Program-made: the position numbers and the translations under genes
DNA from: Atrichornis clamosus
Taxonomy: Eukaryota; Chordata; Aves; Passeriformes; Menuridae
Direction of reading: 5' to 3'
Assembly: GCA_013400975.1 (NCBI GenBank)
Contig: WBMZ01003331.1
Location: 124,001 to 188,000, forward strand
DNA length: 64,000 bases
Shown here: positions 39,101-52,559 of the stretch, in pieces
Position numbering within the stretch: the stretch's first letter is position 1
Layout: each line of letters starts with the position of its first letter
The notes under the pieces: generated by a model
The model's input: only the letters and a program-made list of their open reading frames with translations
The model's database searches: none
Told to the model about the DNA's origin: nothing

Positions 39101-40661
39101 TTAGGATAAGCACCTTTGAGCTTTGTATTGTGTCAGTGCATACTTTGATATAAATGCCCAAAAAGATGTCTAAGCACATTCGCAACAGAAATGGGGATGA
39201 GAAGCGTGAACTCTCCAGGGTATGAAACATGCAGACTGAAAGCATACATGAGAAGCACACATGCTTTTCAAACATGACATCATGCAGAAAAAAAACCCCT
39301 ATGATTTTAAAACTCTGTCAGGTGCTACTAGCATTAAACTGCATTAAAATAATAATAAATACAATAACTAGAATAAAGAATATTTTGCTTTTAAAAGGAA
39401 GACCAAGTTTCATGTTTGTAAATGTACTAAAACACTTTTTTCATATTTGGTTCTTTAAGAGATTTTTAGGTGCTGCAACACAAGCAATGTTGTGTTGAAG
39501 AATCAGGCCTGTATTTGTAAAATATATGAGTATTTGCGTATGTTTGTGGGTTGCCGCTTTAAACCCTTAATGCATATGCAAAAGATTTCCTTGGTTAGGC
39601 TGGTAGAATGCTGCTAATGAAACAAAAGATTTTGATACATGCTTAATTTTATAGCACCAAAATTTTCCTAAAATTAATGGGAATATTTTTGCTTTTCTAG
39701 TTCAGTAGGTGATGTGCTAGATTGTGTCTGAAATAGTTTAGCTGTTTTGCAGTCAAAAGGAAACTTTCACTAACTTACGGTACTCAGTTTGTGTCTCCAA
39801 ATCCAGATTCTGCATGTATGTTCTCAGAAATCCATAAGGAGAGAGATGAAGAGCACTTGAAAACACTTAAAACTGTCTCAGACATAAAATACTGCAGTGG
39901 TATATGAAGGTTGAGTTGAGTTCTGATTAGCAGTAGGACCATTAGTGAAGTATCTTGATTTTGCTCTTTCACCATTGGTCATGATTTGCAACTTTTCATG
40001 TATTATGTTTCTTGGCCTGGTAAATGAAGTCTAACAGACTTAATATTGTAATGTGCCTGATCAAAAAGAGATATTATCAGGGTCTGCAGATCATTGATCT
40101 TCTCTCTATATCAATTATGTAAACTACATCATAGAAAATATTGTTTTGGAAATAACAGTGTTTGTATTGCTGTGCAAAGTTTTGGAATATGATGCCAGCC
40201 ACCTGCAATAGAAGTTTTTAGAAGTCTAGGTAGCTCAGGTCTACCTGAGAATCCCCCATATTTTATTACCCAGATAAGGATTCAGTAATTAAAGGTGTTT
40301 GTTTATGTGTGTGTTGTTTGCTTGCTGGTGGTAGGTTTTCATTCCTCCCTCTGTCCCCAGAAGGTTACTAGAGTTACTGCGATTATTTCTGTAAGGGATT
40401 CTGGAATTGCTTGGCTGGCCTTGTATAGCCTCATGATTTGAAACTAGTGAGGTGATTCAGAAATACCTGGTTTGGACTCAACCTTCCATTTGCTATGATT
40501 TTGAGAAACTTTCAGTAGTCTGTGAAGAAATTCTCTTGACCCGTGTATAGCTTCCTGATTGAATAGTTGAGACATTACCCTGTTTTCCAGCTCACCATAT
40601 TCTACTCATCAAGTCTTACCAGGACTTTTAAAAAAAGTTTATGGGTTTTGTGTTCTGTTTT
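33166..40661. other. AT-rich intronic sequence, no gene seen
   Basis: It contains short homopolymer and pyrimidine runs (for example 34289-34320) and a small tandem duplication at 38775-38819. I recognise no gene, transposon or RNA. Confidence 0.5.
38775..38819. repeat. direct repeat, 27-base period
   Basis: CAGTTCACATTTTTCAAC occurs at 38775-38792 and again at 38802-38819, separated by 9 bases. A partial third unit (CACAGTTC) is seen at about 38852. It is a small local duplication. Confidence 0.85.
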
Positions 40662-40690
40662 GGGGTTGGTTGGTTGGTTGGTTGGTTGGG
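40662..40690 (+). repeat. (GGTT)n simple repeat
   Basis: About seven GGTT units run without interruption in T-rich sequence. The + strand carries regularly spaced GG pairs, which can in principle form a two-layer G-quadruplex in DNA or in the intron RNA. Confidence 0.9.
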
Positions 40691-43600
40691 TTTTTTTATT
40701 GTTTGTTTTGCTTTCATTTTTGTTGGGTTTTTGTGTGTGTGTAAAATGTGTTTAGAAGCCAGTATAGTGCTTTTCTTACTGCGTGGATTTGCTTTTGAAG
40801 CAGTTTATTTCTGCCAAACAGGGTAGTTGAGGTCATCTCCATGTCAGGTGAGAAGAAACGCCATTTGACACCAGACAGACAATTTCAGTTTGGTTGTTAC
40901 CTTAGATACTGCATTCTCCCAAGTAAGACTAACAGTGACATTAAATTGTTAGCTGTTATGAATTACTGGATCTACTGGAAGGTATTTTTTTGTATGGGGG
41001 AGAGTGGATGGATCGTTTACTTGCTGTAAACTAAATAAAGCCTTTTAAGTTTACAAGGATAGCACTGTTTCATTCTGTTTTAGAGAGACAGGAGAGAATC
41101 AAAGAAACTAGCTATTCAGCAGGCTAAAATATTGACTTTAAACTAAGCAAAGCAAATTTTCAACTTCTAGCATTTATAAATGATTGCATTGTATGGTAAA
41201 AATACATATATGAAAGACCTCTCTGTTTCCTCTGAGAGAGATAACTACTTGAACTATCTCAAAAGCTTACATTGTGACCGAGTGGCAAAATCTGAGAATA
41301 ATTAGCACATTTTACTCTCAGCCTTTTTTTTTTTCTGATTGATTGACAGATGCTGTTTCAGATCATTTTATTCCTAGTTTTCCAACAAAATTTGACTTGA
41401 TTTTTAATTCTGTCCCCAAGTAGACCACTGTTGAGACTGTTCTGGTGTTGAGATGTTTGATGTGAGATATTGTAAGGAGTCATTTACTGTTCACCAGGTA
41501 GTTAGCAATACTTCAATATAAACACTGTTAAAATTTGGAGCAGACTGTTGTAGTCATGTAATTCATATTTTGTCAGTTTTAGTGTGGTCAGATTTTTACT
41601 TTTATGGAAGAGTTTCATGTCTGTGGTTAGTGCTCCCTGCTGCGAGCAAAACATGCTAATCCTGATTTTGAACTAGTGTATGTATTGACTGTATCTTTTC
41701 TGAGATAAGGAAGTAGAAAACAGCTTATTAAGAATCTGCTTTCTGCTTGTGAAAGAAGGTGGCAACACTCGATAGAGCATCAAATCTTCAATGAGTGCAA
41801 ACAAATGACTTGAACTGAAAATTCAGTTCTGTAACTACAGATGACATTTTTAGAATTTAATATCAAGTTAATATGAAAATACGATTTAAATTGTTTATAT
41901 TGAAAATTAATTTGTTTTCTGACATCTATGTGAGATTCTTTTAAAATACCTGTTATAAAAGAGTGTGGCTTTTACAGTATCAAAAAGTAGTGGTAGTATA
42001 TGTGATTTAATATGGGCTAAAAGATTGCATTGTATTGGGGTCTTGGGGGAGGGTGGTTTTTTGTTAGTTGCACAGCAAGTAATGGAAATTGGCCAGCCAG
42101 ATTAGTTTCATGCTTTCATATTATAGCATAGCCTTATTCACTGGATTTTGCATTCAGAATTTTCTTACCTGTATTCTTCAGAATATAGATAAGATTTTGG
42201 ATTTTGGAGAGCAAGGATGGTATTTTAGTCTTTTGGCCTTTAATGCTAACATAATCAAAGCAAGATTAAAAGAAACTCTTATATTAAGGTACATTTTTCG
42301 TTTGGTTCTCTGATTTATGATTCTAGGACTGAATCTATGTTCTTGACAATCTAGTTTATTTCCAAGGCATTGAAATTTTCTCCAGATAATTATTGCTGCA
42401 ATGTTACAGCTTTAGCAAGTAACAGTCAGGGAAATGCCCAGATGTATTAAAATTTGTTCTAATAAAGATATGCTGAGATTCATAAAATATATCTTAATGT
42501 TTTCAGTATAAATTATTATAATTATTAATAAGTGTTAGTGTTTTAATATTAGAATATTTAAGTAAACATAATTTAACAAAGTTGAATGAGCAGGCTTTTG
42601 AATTTTACAGGCAATGGTATTGCTTCATGCTCTATATTCAAAGTGTCCTTTTCAAAATGTAAGAATACTTTGCAATTTTAAGTTGCTTTATTTTTGTACC
42701 AGTTTAGAACTAAGAATGAATTTCTGCTTGTTACAGACCTGCAATGTCCAAGATCCGTGACGTGACTGATCCAAGATCCTATACAGAATTAAAGAGAGGA
42801 GTAGAATTTTGCTACCATTCCAGACATTTCAAATGAGACTTAATCTCTCACTTTTTTACAAGGGGTAGTAATATCTATTTCTTACAATAACTCTAATTGA
42901 AAATTTAAGCAAGTTTTTCCTCTTTCCAATTAGAAAGAAAATATTTGCATGACCTTGGGTCACTTGCATGGTTTTGGAGTCCTATCCTAGTTTAGTTGCA
43001 AAGACGATAGGTAGGAAGGTAGGAAGAAAGGGAACATGTCTAAGCATTTTTTTCACTGACTAGGGAACCTGTGTACTTTTATGTTCCCCTGTAGGAAGAA
43101 GTATGCAAAACAATTCGGAAGGATCATAAGCATTACGTGAACTGGGATTAGAGCTGTTACTAAATGGAGGTCTCCCAGGGTTCCTAGGAAACATAGTAAT
43201 TATCCCAAAAATATAGTTTGTAAATTTAGTTTTTTATTTTGTATAATAAATATATGATCAAAATAAATTTATTTTGTTATTTGTGTTATGTATATATAAT
43301 ATATATAAGGGGTATGTACATTTTTTTTAAACTTACATGTATCTATTACATAAAAGAGAGATAATTACATATGCACCTTACAGATTTACAATTTGGAATA
43401 ATTATGAAATATAAAGTAAATAATATATACATTTACATACACATCATTCCAATTTCTTGTATATCCCATCTTCTGTCATGTCACTGTCTATTGATAAAAA
43501 TTCAACAGGCTGTTTAGGTTCTTTGAAATGTGAACGTTGCGCAAGCACTCTGGAGAATCCTCCAGAAAGCATTGCTAACAAAAGCAGGTGTACTGGGTAA

Positions 43601-46600
43601 GAGGTAATATTTACCAGATTCAGTCCACAGCAATTCGAAAGACATGTAATTTATATTTTAAATTTAGCTTTATATCTGCTTCTTTCATCATGTCAGGCTT
43701 GGGAAGTGAATATTGTGAACTGCAAATAATTTCTCTGAGACAGGAGCGGGCTCTGTCAGCAGAGCAAACTGCATCATGGTCTGTCATTTGCACTTCAGAT
43801 AAGCTGAATGATAAAACAGTGGTTTTACTATAAATGATGTAAAAGTTTTTGACTCTGAAACAAATGTCTTCCCTGTAGTTTTTTTAAAAATTTTATTCTG
43901 ATGATTTAACGGTGTATAGAAGTAAATATATCTACATATCTGTAGAAATACACATACACAAGTAGATATATCTATGTGCAGAAATACAGATTCACCACAT
44001 ACATGCTTCAGGCATCACAAAAATTTTGATTTAGTGTGTGACTCAAAGAGACATGCTGAAATCACCTTAAGAAAAAAATAGAGTTTTCTTTTCAGTTCCT
44101 GGTTTATTAGAAGAGCAATTGAATTGGTGTGCCTGCACCATAACAGGAGAAAGTCTTGCTAAAAAATGTATTTCTTTCCCTACTAAAAGGTTTGCAAGAA
44201 TGTCGGGGGAAATAAACCGTGAATCATTCAAGAAGGTTCTGTTGTCAATAGTCTGACAATTAGGCAGTCTGATGATTCCTGCTTCTTGCAGATGTGTTGT
44301 GTGTAGATAACTGTAGTTAAGACTGATATCCCATTGTAGAGTGGAAGTCAAGTGTTTCCAGGTTGTGGAAATAAGAATTCTCTTATGGATCTATTTTCAA
44401 AGGAAGTTGCTGCTGTTACGATATTCAGTAGGATGTCCCTGTGCCCTTGCTTAAAGGTGGGCTTTTTTTTTTTTTGTGAAGATATGCAAACATAATTTAG
44501 AAATTAGAGAGCCCTTCTTCCTTGAGTCAGTGGAGAGATCAGTCCATTTATCTCAGCTATTTAATCATGAAACATTTGTTTAATTTTTACTGACCTTGCT
44601 GTAGCTAAGTGTATCTTAGTTTCAGTTAGGATTAGGGTCCAATATTATGTTGGTGGTATTGAGTCAGGAAAGAACCCTTTTCAGGAATATTTATGCATAT
44701 AATCCTTGCTCATGATTGCAGATATATTAGTAAACCATAATTTGCTTTACTTCCATGGATTAACTGCAAAGTGATAGCATAGGAGTAGACACAGTTGTAC
44801 GTGTGTGCAGTCGGATATTCCTACAGAAAAGTAGGAATACAGTTTTTCTGTGTGCTGGTATTTTATCTTTATAGACATTACTTGGAACACAAATTTACAG
44901 ATCTCCACTTTCTATTTTCTAAAATACATTTTGAAATGTGCTGAATTTCTGAGGTATTTTAGTGTCTAAGGCCTCTTGGGTATCACTCTGAGGAAAAGGT
45001 AAGAAGCACTGAGGGTGACACCAATTATTATGTTAAACTCTGTTTAAGAGAAAACAAAATATGAAGCAGAACAGTGTGTCAGCAGATTATTTTTTTAATT
45101 ACACTTCTGTAATGAAGCAGTTGCAGAATATTCAAAATATGATAGAATTGGTTAAGTCATTTAACTAGTATCAAAAACATAGGAATGTCATTAATAATAC
45201 CAAATACCAATAAATTTTATGTGACAGAATTGCAGGAATTATTGTAATCAGTTTAATTATGATATATTCCTTTAAACTTCAATGAGTTTTGAATGAAATT
45301 TCACATTTGTAAATTTGGCAATTCTGTGCAGTGATCTGGTATAGCATTATACAAAGTGATCTTAAGTATGAGGATTGGGTATCAGCATAGATTTTTATAT
45401 TTTTTATTTCTTTATGAACTTAGGAGATCTTCGCCTATTGGAAGAGATTTAGAAAAAACAGCAGAACATTTGTGTGAACTCATTTGAGAAAAATTAGCAT
45501 TTCAGTTGGCATTTATCTGTTGCTGGATACCAAATTCAATGCCAAATTAGATGGCTGCCTTGACTACTGTGTACATGTGCTTGTTCGAGATCTAGACTAC
45601 AGAACAAAAGGCAACTTTATAGATAAAAATGAAAAAATTGATTACACAATGTAAGAACAGCTTGATTACACCAACACATTCAACTACATTCCTGAATCCA
45701 CAGATACGATGTAAAGTGAACTCCATGTAGATAAATTCAAGCCATCCCCCAAAAATTCATTGTGGCTTTTGGTACTTTAAGAAATAAGTATACATGATTG
45801 TCCTAGATCCCAGGTAGTCTCTGTCACAAAGATTGGTGGATGTTTGGACTGGAAATTTGGGGATTCCATTACACCATTTCATCTAAAATTGTTTGATGTG
45901 GAAGTGTCTGTGTGGTACTACAATAGTTGTGACAAGACTAAATTAATGTATCTGGGCTGCTTATATTCCGACCTAAAGATTATAACTAAAAAAAAGAGGT
46001 GTATTAGTTAAACTGTAAAAATAGTGATTCACATTTGTTTGATACTTAAAGGAGCTGACTTGCAAAAAGTAAAAGTAATTCTTGAAGCAAATTCTTTTAT
46101 TTTTGGTTCCAGAGTCTTTAGAAAAAGAGAATGTGATAGTGACATAATTTGTGGAAGTAGTCCTGAGTTCCACAGTGTTAATAACTAGGAAATGACTGTA
46201 AAATAAAATTTATAAGGAGTAAGGTAACTGTGTGCACACTGTGGACTTCAAAATGCATGATAGACTCATCTACAGCTACCTTAACAACACCACCTTTTTG
46301 GATTTTGTATTTTGTTTAAGGCATAAAAATTACCTATTTTCTTCCTACCCTTGTCTTTTAACCGGTGACCTGCCTGTATCTGTTTAAACAAGCGTCTTTA
46401 ACCTAGTGCTGGCAGCAGCGGTGGATCTATTGTATGCAGAGATTAAGGCTAAGGAATTCTGGTTCTGGATACCAAGGGGTTAGAAATTGCTTGGGATGCA
46501 TCTCTGCATTTTTTTCACTTAATCCAGTGGTTTCTGTTGTTCTAATTTATAAACAAATAAATACAAAATCATAATTCTCCAGTATCTTTTAGCACCTGAG

Positions 46601-49600
46601 GTGAGCAAGCCATGCAAACTAATACATCAGCTCAACTGCTGAATAAGTTTCATTAGTAAAAAACCACTTTTAAAATTGATGGCTTGCTGCAGTATGCAGA
46701 GCAGTAAGGAGAGGAAATATTCATAGTTTTTTCTCCTGACTTCCAACCCTTGAAATTAAAAGCACTTCCCCCACCCACTCAGTTGCTGTTAAACCTCAGG
46801 AAAAATGATTTGCTTTTCTTGGCAGAAGTTGGTTTTAACAACATTAAGATAATGATACACAGAGTCTGAAACGTTAGTTCAAAGTTAGACATGCCACCAA
46901 AACTTCTTGCCCTTTTTACATACGCTGCTAAAGTTATGCAGAACATCCATATTGTGTAGCTTTCTTTACAATTTGGTTATTTTTTTCACACTGCAGAAGT
47001 ATGATTGGAAAATGTTTTGAAAAAGGTTTCTGTTTACTAAAGACAAGGTCCCATAGTCATTCACATCAGTATACTTCAAATGAGGCTTTTCAAAATACTG
47101 AGAAATTGGTTACAGCTGGCTGCACACCCTGACAGTTGAAAATAAAACTCCCATACCAGTCATAACTAGCAATTCAATTTAACTTATGCACAGTAAAAGC
47201 AACAAAACATAGTTTCTTTCCAAAGAGGCAACAGTGCAGTCAGAACTTCTACAGCTGCCTTTCATGCACTGATAATTAAAAAAAATCAAAACAAAATCTC
47301 TAACTGAAAAATACACCGTCCCTTTATAATTATGTATTTCAAAGCTGTAATCGAGCATTTCATTATAAAGATGCTAATCAATCCAGAACAATACTGCTGG
47401 GACAGCACACACACCCAGAGACATAACAGTTATAACAAAAATGCTGCAGAAACTTAACTGGATTTATAATAGTTGCTCAAGCATTTCTGTTGTGAAAGAT
47501 GAAACTCCCACAAGTGCTTTGCAGTGTTCCGAGTAGAAGGTGAGGCTCATGTTTCAGGCTTTAGGTATATTGACAAAATAGTACTTTGTTACCAGTATAA
47601 ATAAGCACAATGCACTCCTTAAAAAAAAAAAGAAAGTTTTCACCCACCTAGCCAGATTCTTAGGCAAAACTAATTACTGGGAGTAAAGGAAACCAAAAGA
47701 GGAATTGTGTTTCTAGATTATGTTTTAGATTTTGTTTTTAAATTATTTAACATGCTATTATTTGCAGCACCCTCTAAAATTTGTTATGGAGATTTTATCT
47801 CTGTGGGACAGTGCCGGCATTCCAGAGGAATGTTTGAGCCCTGAGTACCCACTGCCAATTACAGCCCTCATTCATAGTTCAATGTGTAGAGCCTTGGGAT
47901 TTCTACAGAAGGCTGACAGCCACAACCTTGTGTTTCATATAGAATTCGAGTATCTGTGTCACATGAGTGACATCTTTCTGGAGAAGGGAAGACAGAAACT
48001 TTTTTCTGCCTGTGTTTGAGAAGCACTGTTGTAGCAGCATGGATGCCAGTGGTGCTAACACATAGAGTCAATAAGATAATACAGCATGTTTCCTCCAAGT
48101 ATTATAAATAGTTTCATTTCATTTTCTAAAAAGGGAATTAATGTAAGCTGAGTCTTTAGAAGTCTTGAAATATTTTAATGGGACTGTCTGAAGGCCTAGA
48201 ATTACTGTAATGTCAGCATATGGTGTTTTGTACAGAGCATGAGGGTAAAATTCTAAAATGTTTTTCTATAGCTACCTATATGAGCTCTTTAATATTTCAT
48301 TAGACTCAATATTTTCTCAGTTTGATTAGTGATGAAACTAGTTCTCTACTTCTGTTAGTTCATTTGTTTAATTTCATCATATAAAGTGTTGTGTAGATGA
48401 AGGTTAATCTCTTTATTTAGTTTGAATCTCATAGCAGTATGTTTACAAACTACTACGTTTCAACGTAGAAATTCTGAAATGAAAAAGCTGAAAGCACAGG
48501 GCAAATGCAGAAGTCCTGGAAATCTTTGTGGATGAGACACATGTTTGAAAGGCAGAGAGGTCTCTTCTACCTACTCTGCCTTTTCATACAAATTCGAACT
48601 CTGCAAATCAGTCCTACTTGTAATTGTGTGCGTATGTTCTCAAACATTTGCTTTACTGGCTGTTAAATGCATTGCTTTGTCTTATATATGGGTTTTTTTT
48701 TTTCCTTCTGATGCTGAGATTATAAAAGACACTCAAAATCTGAATGACAGAGAGCTGTAATCTAAGCTCACATCTTCTGTGTTTTCTCATCAGTGTATTT
48801 TTTATGAAAGGTGACAAACATAACTAGGATAATAATCTTCCTTTTGTGTCATATATTCAGTCTGTTTTTTCCTTATGACTTTTGGCTGTTCATTTAGAAG
48901 ACAAACTCTCAATAGTGCCTGCAGTTGGTTATTTCACTAATTTAATCTTCTGTAATTTTTTTTTCTCTGATTTGTCTTGCTCATGTATGAAGGAAAATAC
49001 AACAGATTGCTTGCTTCATAAACTATGTCATGTTCATAAGCAGTGAGAGAGGTAATTGAGAATATACATGAACCAATAGTATGTAGGAAGTTTTTTAGCA
49101 GGATGAAGCTGATAAAATTCCAAAACTCCAATATGGGTAGGAAAACAATTTTTGCTAAATACGGCATCACCTTTATAACGTTGTGGTGGACATGCATACC
49201 TTATCCATGTCACAATGTACTGTTGGTATATATGGTATATAAGTTACAGAGATATTTCCATAGCTGTATACAGTAGAGTTAAGATTTATTTTTTCTCATA
49301 CCTTTTATGAAAATAGTGTTCATTTGGGTGGGTAGCACATCCTCACTTTCTCACTGAGAACTGACAAAAAGATGCTGCAAAAGAAGGTGAAGGTTGTACA
49401 ATGTCAGCATGCAATTAACAATTAGGTTAGAAATTATCAGCTTGTTGCTAAGGCCAGCATGTTTGTAAGAATAAAGTCACAGTTAGTTTTTCTTTAATAT
49501 CGTCAGCCCAAAAAAGATAAGTGCTTGGAAAGCTGATGCGGGACTTAGATTTGAAAAATGCTTGCTGAAATGTTTCCTGAGAAGGATGTAAACCCAGTGA

Positions 49601-51508
49601 AGAATGTATGAAATATACATAATGCATTTTAATCTATTCTAGTACTCTCATACAGAGTTGTAAGAGGATGAACTACAGGCCTAACAGGGATTTCTTTTTA
49701 TTACCATATTCTTGTAACTAAGACATTTGAATGACAAGTTGGCTGGGCAAAACAATGTGAATGAAAGCTCTGCATATAGAAGCTACACCACTTTAAAGAA
49801 CAGAGAAAATATTAAAATCAAAAATGAGAAAAGAGTGCATGTGTAGTGATTAATGCTTTGTACAATCGCAAATCGTTAGGTTGTTTAAGGTTTAGTAATA
49901 GGTTTCACAATGGAAATCTTTTGCTAATCTCAGTTTGCTTTCACCAGATCAAATACCAGAGATCTGTGGGGATATAAGCTTTCTGCTTCTCACTTTGAGC
50001 ACCTGAAATGCCACTTTGAGTGGCCCTACTAAGCCATTCATTTCTTCTAATTACAGATAAATCTATGATAGTTAATGAGGTATGTAAAGAAAAACGTGCT
50101 ATGAATCATGCTGTCTGGCTCTGCTGATGATTTTATGATTTTATTTGGTATCAAAGTGGCTTGTCAACATTATGGCATTGTGTGGTGTCTAAATATATAC
50201 CAATTGGTACTTTCCTTATTAAGGAAATTCCAACAGTAAAATATCTGTAGATTTTTCTTGCCTTTTGACTCTTTTTTTCAGAATTTATAGCATTAATTTT
50301 TCTCTGAATGTGGTAAAACATGTTGCATATTATGAGGATACTTTGTAGTTCTCATCTTTTTTCCAAAGGAAGACCTGTGGACAACCATGCACAGTTATGC
50401 CATATCCTAATATGGGAAATGCATAATGCTTCTATTGCTGCAGGAAAATTTTGTATTTTATTATCAAATAATTTTATAATGCCCAACTACTTTTGAAAAA
50501 TAACTTTTTCAGCTCCCTATCTCTTCCTCTGATACAATTGTATTGCCATCAGCAGCATTATAATAAAGTGCAGTCAGACTAAACTAGTTGCAGCTGGATT
50601 ACTGTCCTGTGTGTACTGCAAATTCAGTCTCAGTCAGTCATGCTTCAATCTGATTAGCCAACAAATATATTGGGTAGTATTGAAATAAAACTATAAAGTG
50701 AAAAGGAAAAAGAAAAGCCATAAAAGAAGAAAATGCAGAGAATAGAGAAAAAATGCATTGCAATACTGAAGTCAGATTTGACCTGTTAGCTCCAAACTTG
50801 CAAATATATTTTTAGTTTTATTTTAGTATCTGCAATACGCAGTATGCTTCAACCATGACTGATCCTAAAGGCGAGGAATAATATGAATTTTTCACAATTT
50901 CCGTACTGAAAAAGGCAAAGAAATGGCAAGATTCTTAGGAAAATAAGATGGCTCTGTAGATGCAAGCAGTGTTAGCATGTGTGTGTCATGTGCATTGTAG
51001 TGGAGCTGTAGAATCATTCTCATTGCTAGGTCGTCCAAGTACCTCACTGGGAGGAAGCAAGCCACAAAAAGATCCCACCTTTGATGGTAACCGTGGTCCC
51101 AAAACTCAGCTGCTTATGGTACAGTCTAGCTACTCTTGGTGGTCGTGCTTTTTCGTAGGACTACTGGGAGAATCTGCTTGAAAGTTGATTTTGGAGACCC
51201 CTTTCCTATGAGTGTCTGCTGAGTATGTGGTGTGTGGCACAGTGGCTCTGTGAATGTTTTGATATGTGGCTCACATGCTCATACATTTAGCCTCTCCTGT
51301 GGTAGCTGCACAGCACCAGTGTTGTTCAAGTAATGTAATAGACAGCCAAAGAAGACTAACAAACTGTTACCCTAGTATTAATTTTTTGTTCTTTCACCTT
51401 TTGTTATTTTGAGGCAAAGAACTAAGACAAAAATCAGTCTTTAAATGTTTTTGCATAAACATAGTCACTGCATTGTTCTTAAATCAGATTTTAGAGGTAA
51501 ACAATTAG
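40691..51508. other. intronic sequence with AT-rich and less AT-rich blocks, no gene seen
   Basis: No coding domain is recognised. The stretch includes a T run at 44463-44475, a very AT-rich block (43230-43450), and less AT-rich blocks at about 43660-43850, 46560-47470 and 47780-48060 that match no repeat I know. A region with unusually few stops in one frame lies at about 45450-45960. Confidence 0.5.
43230..43450. repeat. AT-rich low-complexity tract with TA runs
   Basis: The stretch is almost entirely A and T, with TATATATAATATATATAA near 43290-43307. Such tracts unwind easily and evolve by slippage. No function is implied. Confidence 0.7.
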
Positions 51509-52480
51509 TAGGATCATAGAATCTAGAACAATTTATGTTGGAAAAGACCTTTGAGTCCAGCAGTTAATGTAGCACTAAGTCCATCACTAAACCATGTCCC
51601 TAAGCACTATGTCTTCATGTCTTTTAAATACTCAACCACTTCCCAAGACCAACTGTTCCAATGCATGGCCACTCTTTCTGTGAAGAAGTTTTTGCTTATA
51701 TTAATTCTAAACCTCCCCTGACACAGGTCAAGACAGTTTCCTCTTGTTCTATCATTTTTTCCTTGGGAGAAGAGACTGACCCCCACATGGCTACATGCTC
51801 CTTTCAGGCAGTTGTAGAGAGTGATAAGGTCCCCCCTAAGCCTCCTTTTCTCCAGGCTAAACAACCCCAGCTCCCTCAGCCCTTTCCCATAGGACTTGTG
51901 TTTCAGACCCTTCACCAGCTCCGTGGCCCTTCTCTGGACATGCACCAGGACCAAAAAGTCTTTCCTGCAGTGAGGGGCCCAAAACTGGACACAGCATTTA
52001 AGGTGCAGTCTCACCAGTGCTGATTACAGGGAAACAATCCCTGCCCTGTCCTGCTGGCCACACCATTGCTGATCCAGCCATTGGCCTTCTTGGCCACCTG
52101 GGCACTGCTGGTTCATGTTCAGCTGCTGTCACCAGCACCCCCAGGGCCTTTTCCTGTGGGCAGCTTTCCAGCCCCTGTGCCCCAGCCTGTGGCACTGCCT
52201 GGGGCTGTTGTGACCCAAGGGCAGGACCCAGCCCTGGGCCTTGTTGAACCTCACACCAGTGGCCTTGGCCCATTGATCCAACCTGTCCAAATCCCTCTGC
52301 AGAGATTATGTACTCTCCAGTAGATCAACAGTCAACAGTGCCACCCAGTTTGGTGGTGTTTGTGAATTCACTAAGGGTGCACTCGATCCCTTCATCCAAA
52401 TCATTAGTAAAGATACTAAATAGGACTGGCCCAATATTGATCCCTGGAGAACACCACTGGTGACCTGGTGATTCTACACA
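51509..52480 (-). mobile_element. CR1 LINE 3' portion, reverse orientation, partly open ORF2
   Basis: The + strand begins with the reversed tail (ATCATAGAATCTAGAACAAT, then GTTGGAAAAGACC) and continues through a 3' UTR into ORF2. The frame at 51607-52014 (-) is open for 135 codons and shows the CR1 ORF2 C-terminal wording [41 protein letters not shown] and [11 protein letters not shown]. The next frame piece (52020-52130) carries a variant of AQVAKKANG. Frameshifts lie upstream. The block is far richer in G and C than its surroundings. The right edge at about 52480 is approximate. Confidence 0.88.
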
Positions 52481-52559
52481 GCTTATTATGGATTTCACCT
52501 TCGTTCTCTTCTGTGGTTGAAGAAAGAGTAGGAAAACAGAGTAGCCAAGATAATTTAGT

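Noticed and set aside
51661..52023. 120-codon + strand frame rich in Pro
   Set aside because: Shadow of the CR1 ORF2 frame on the opposite strand.
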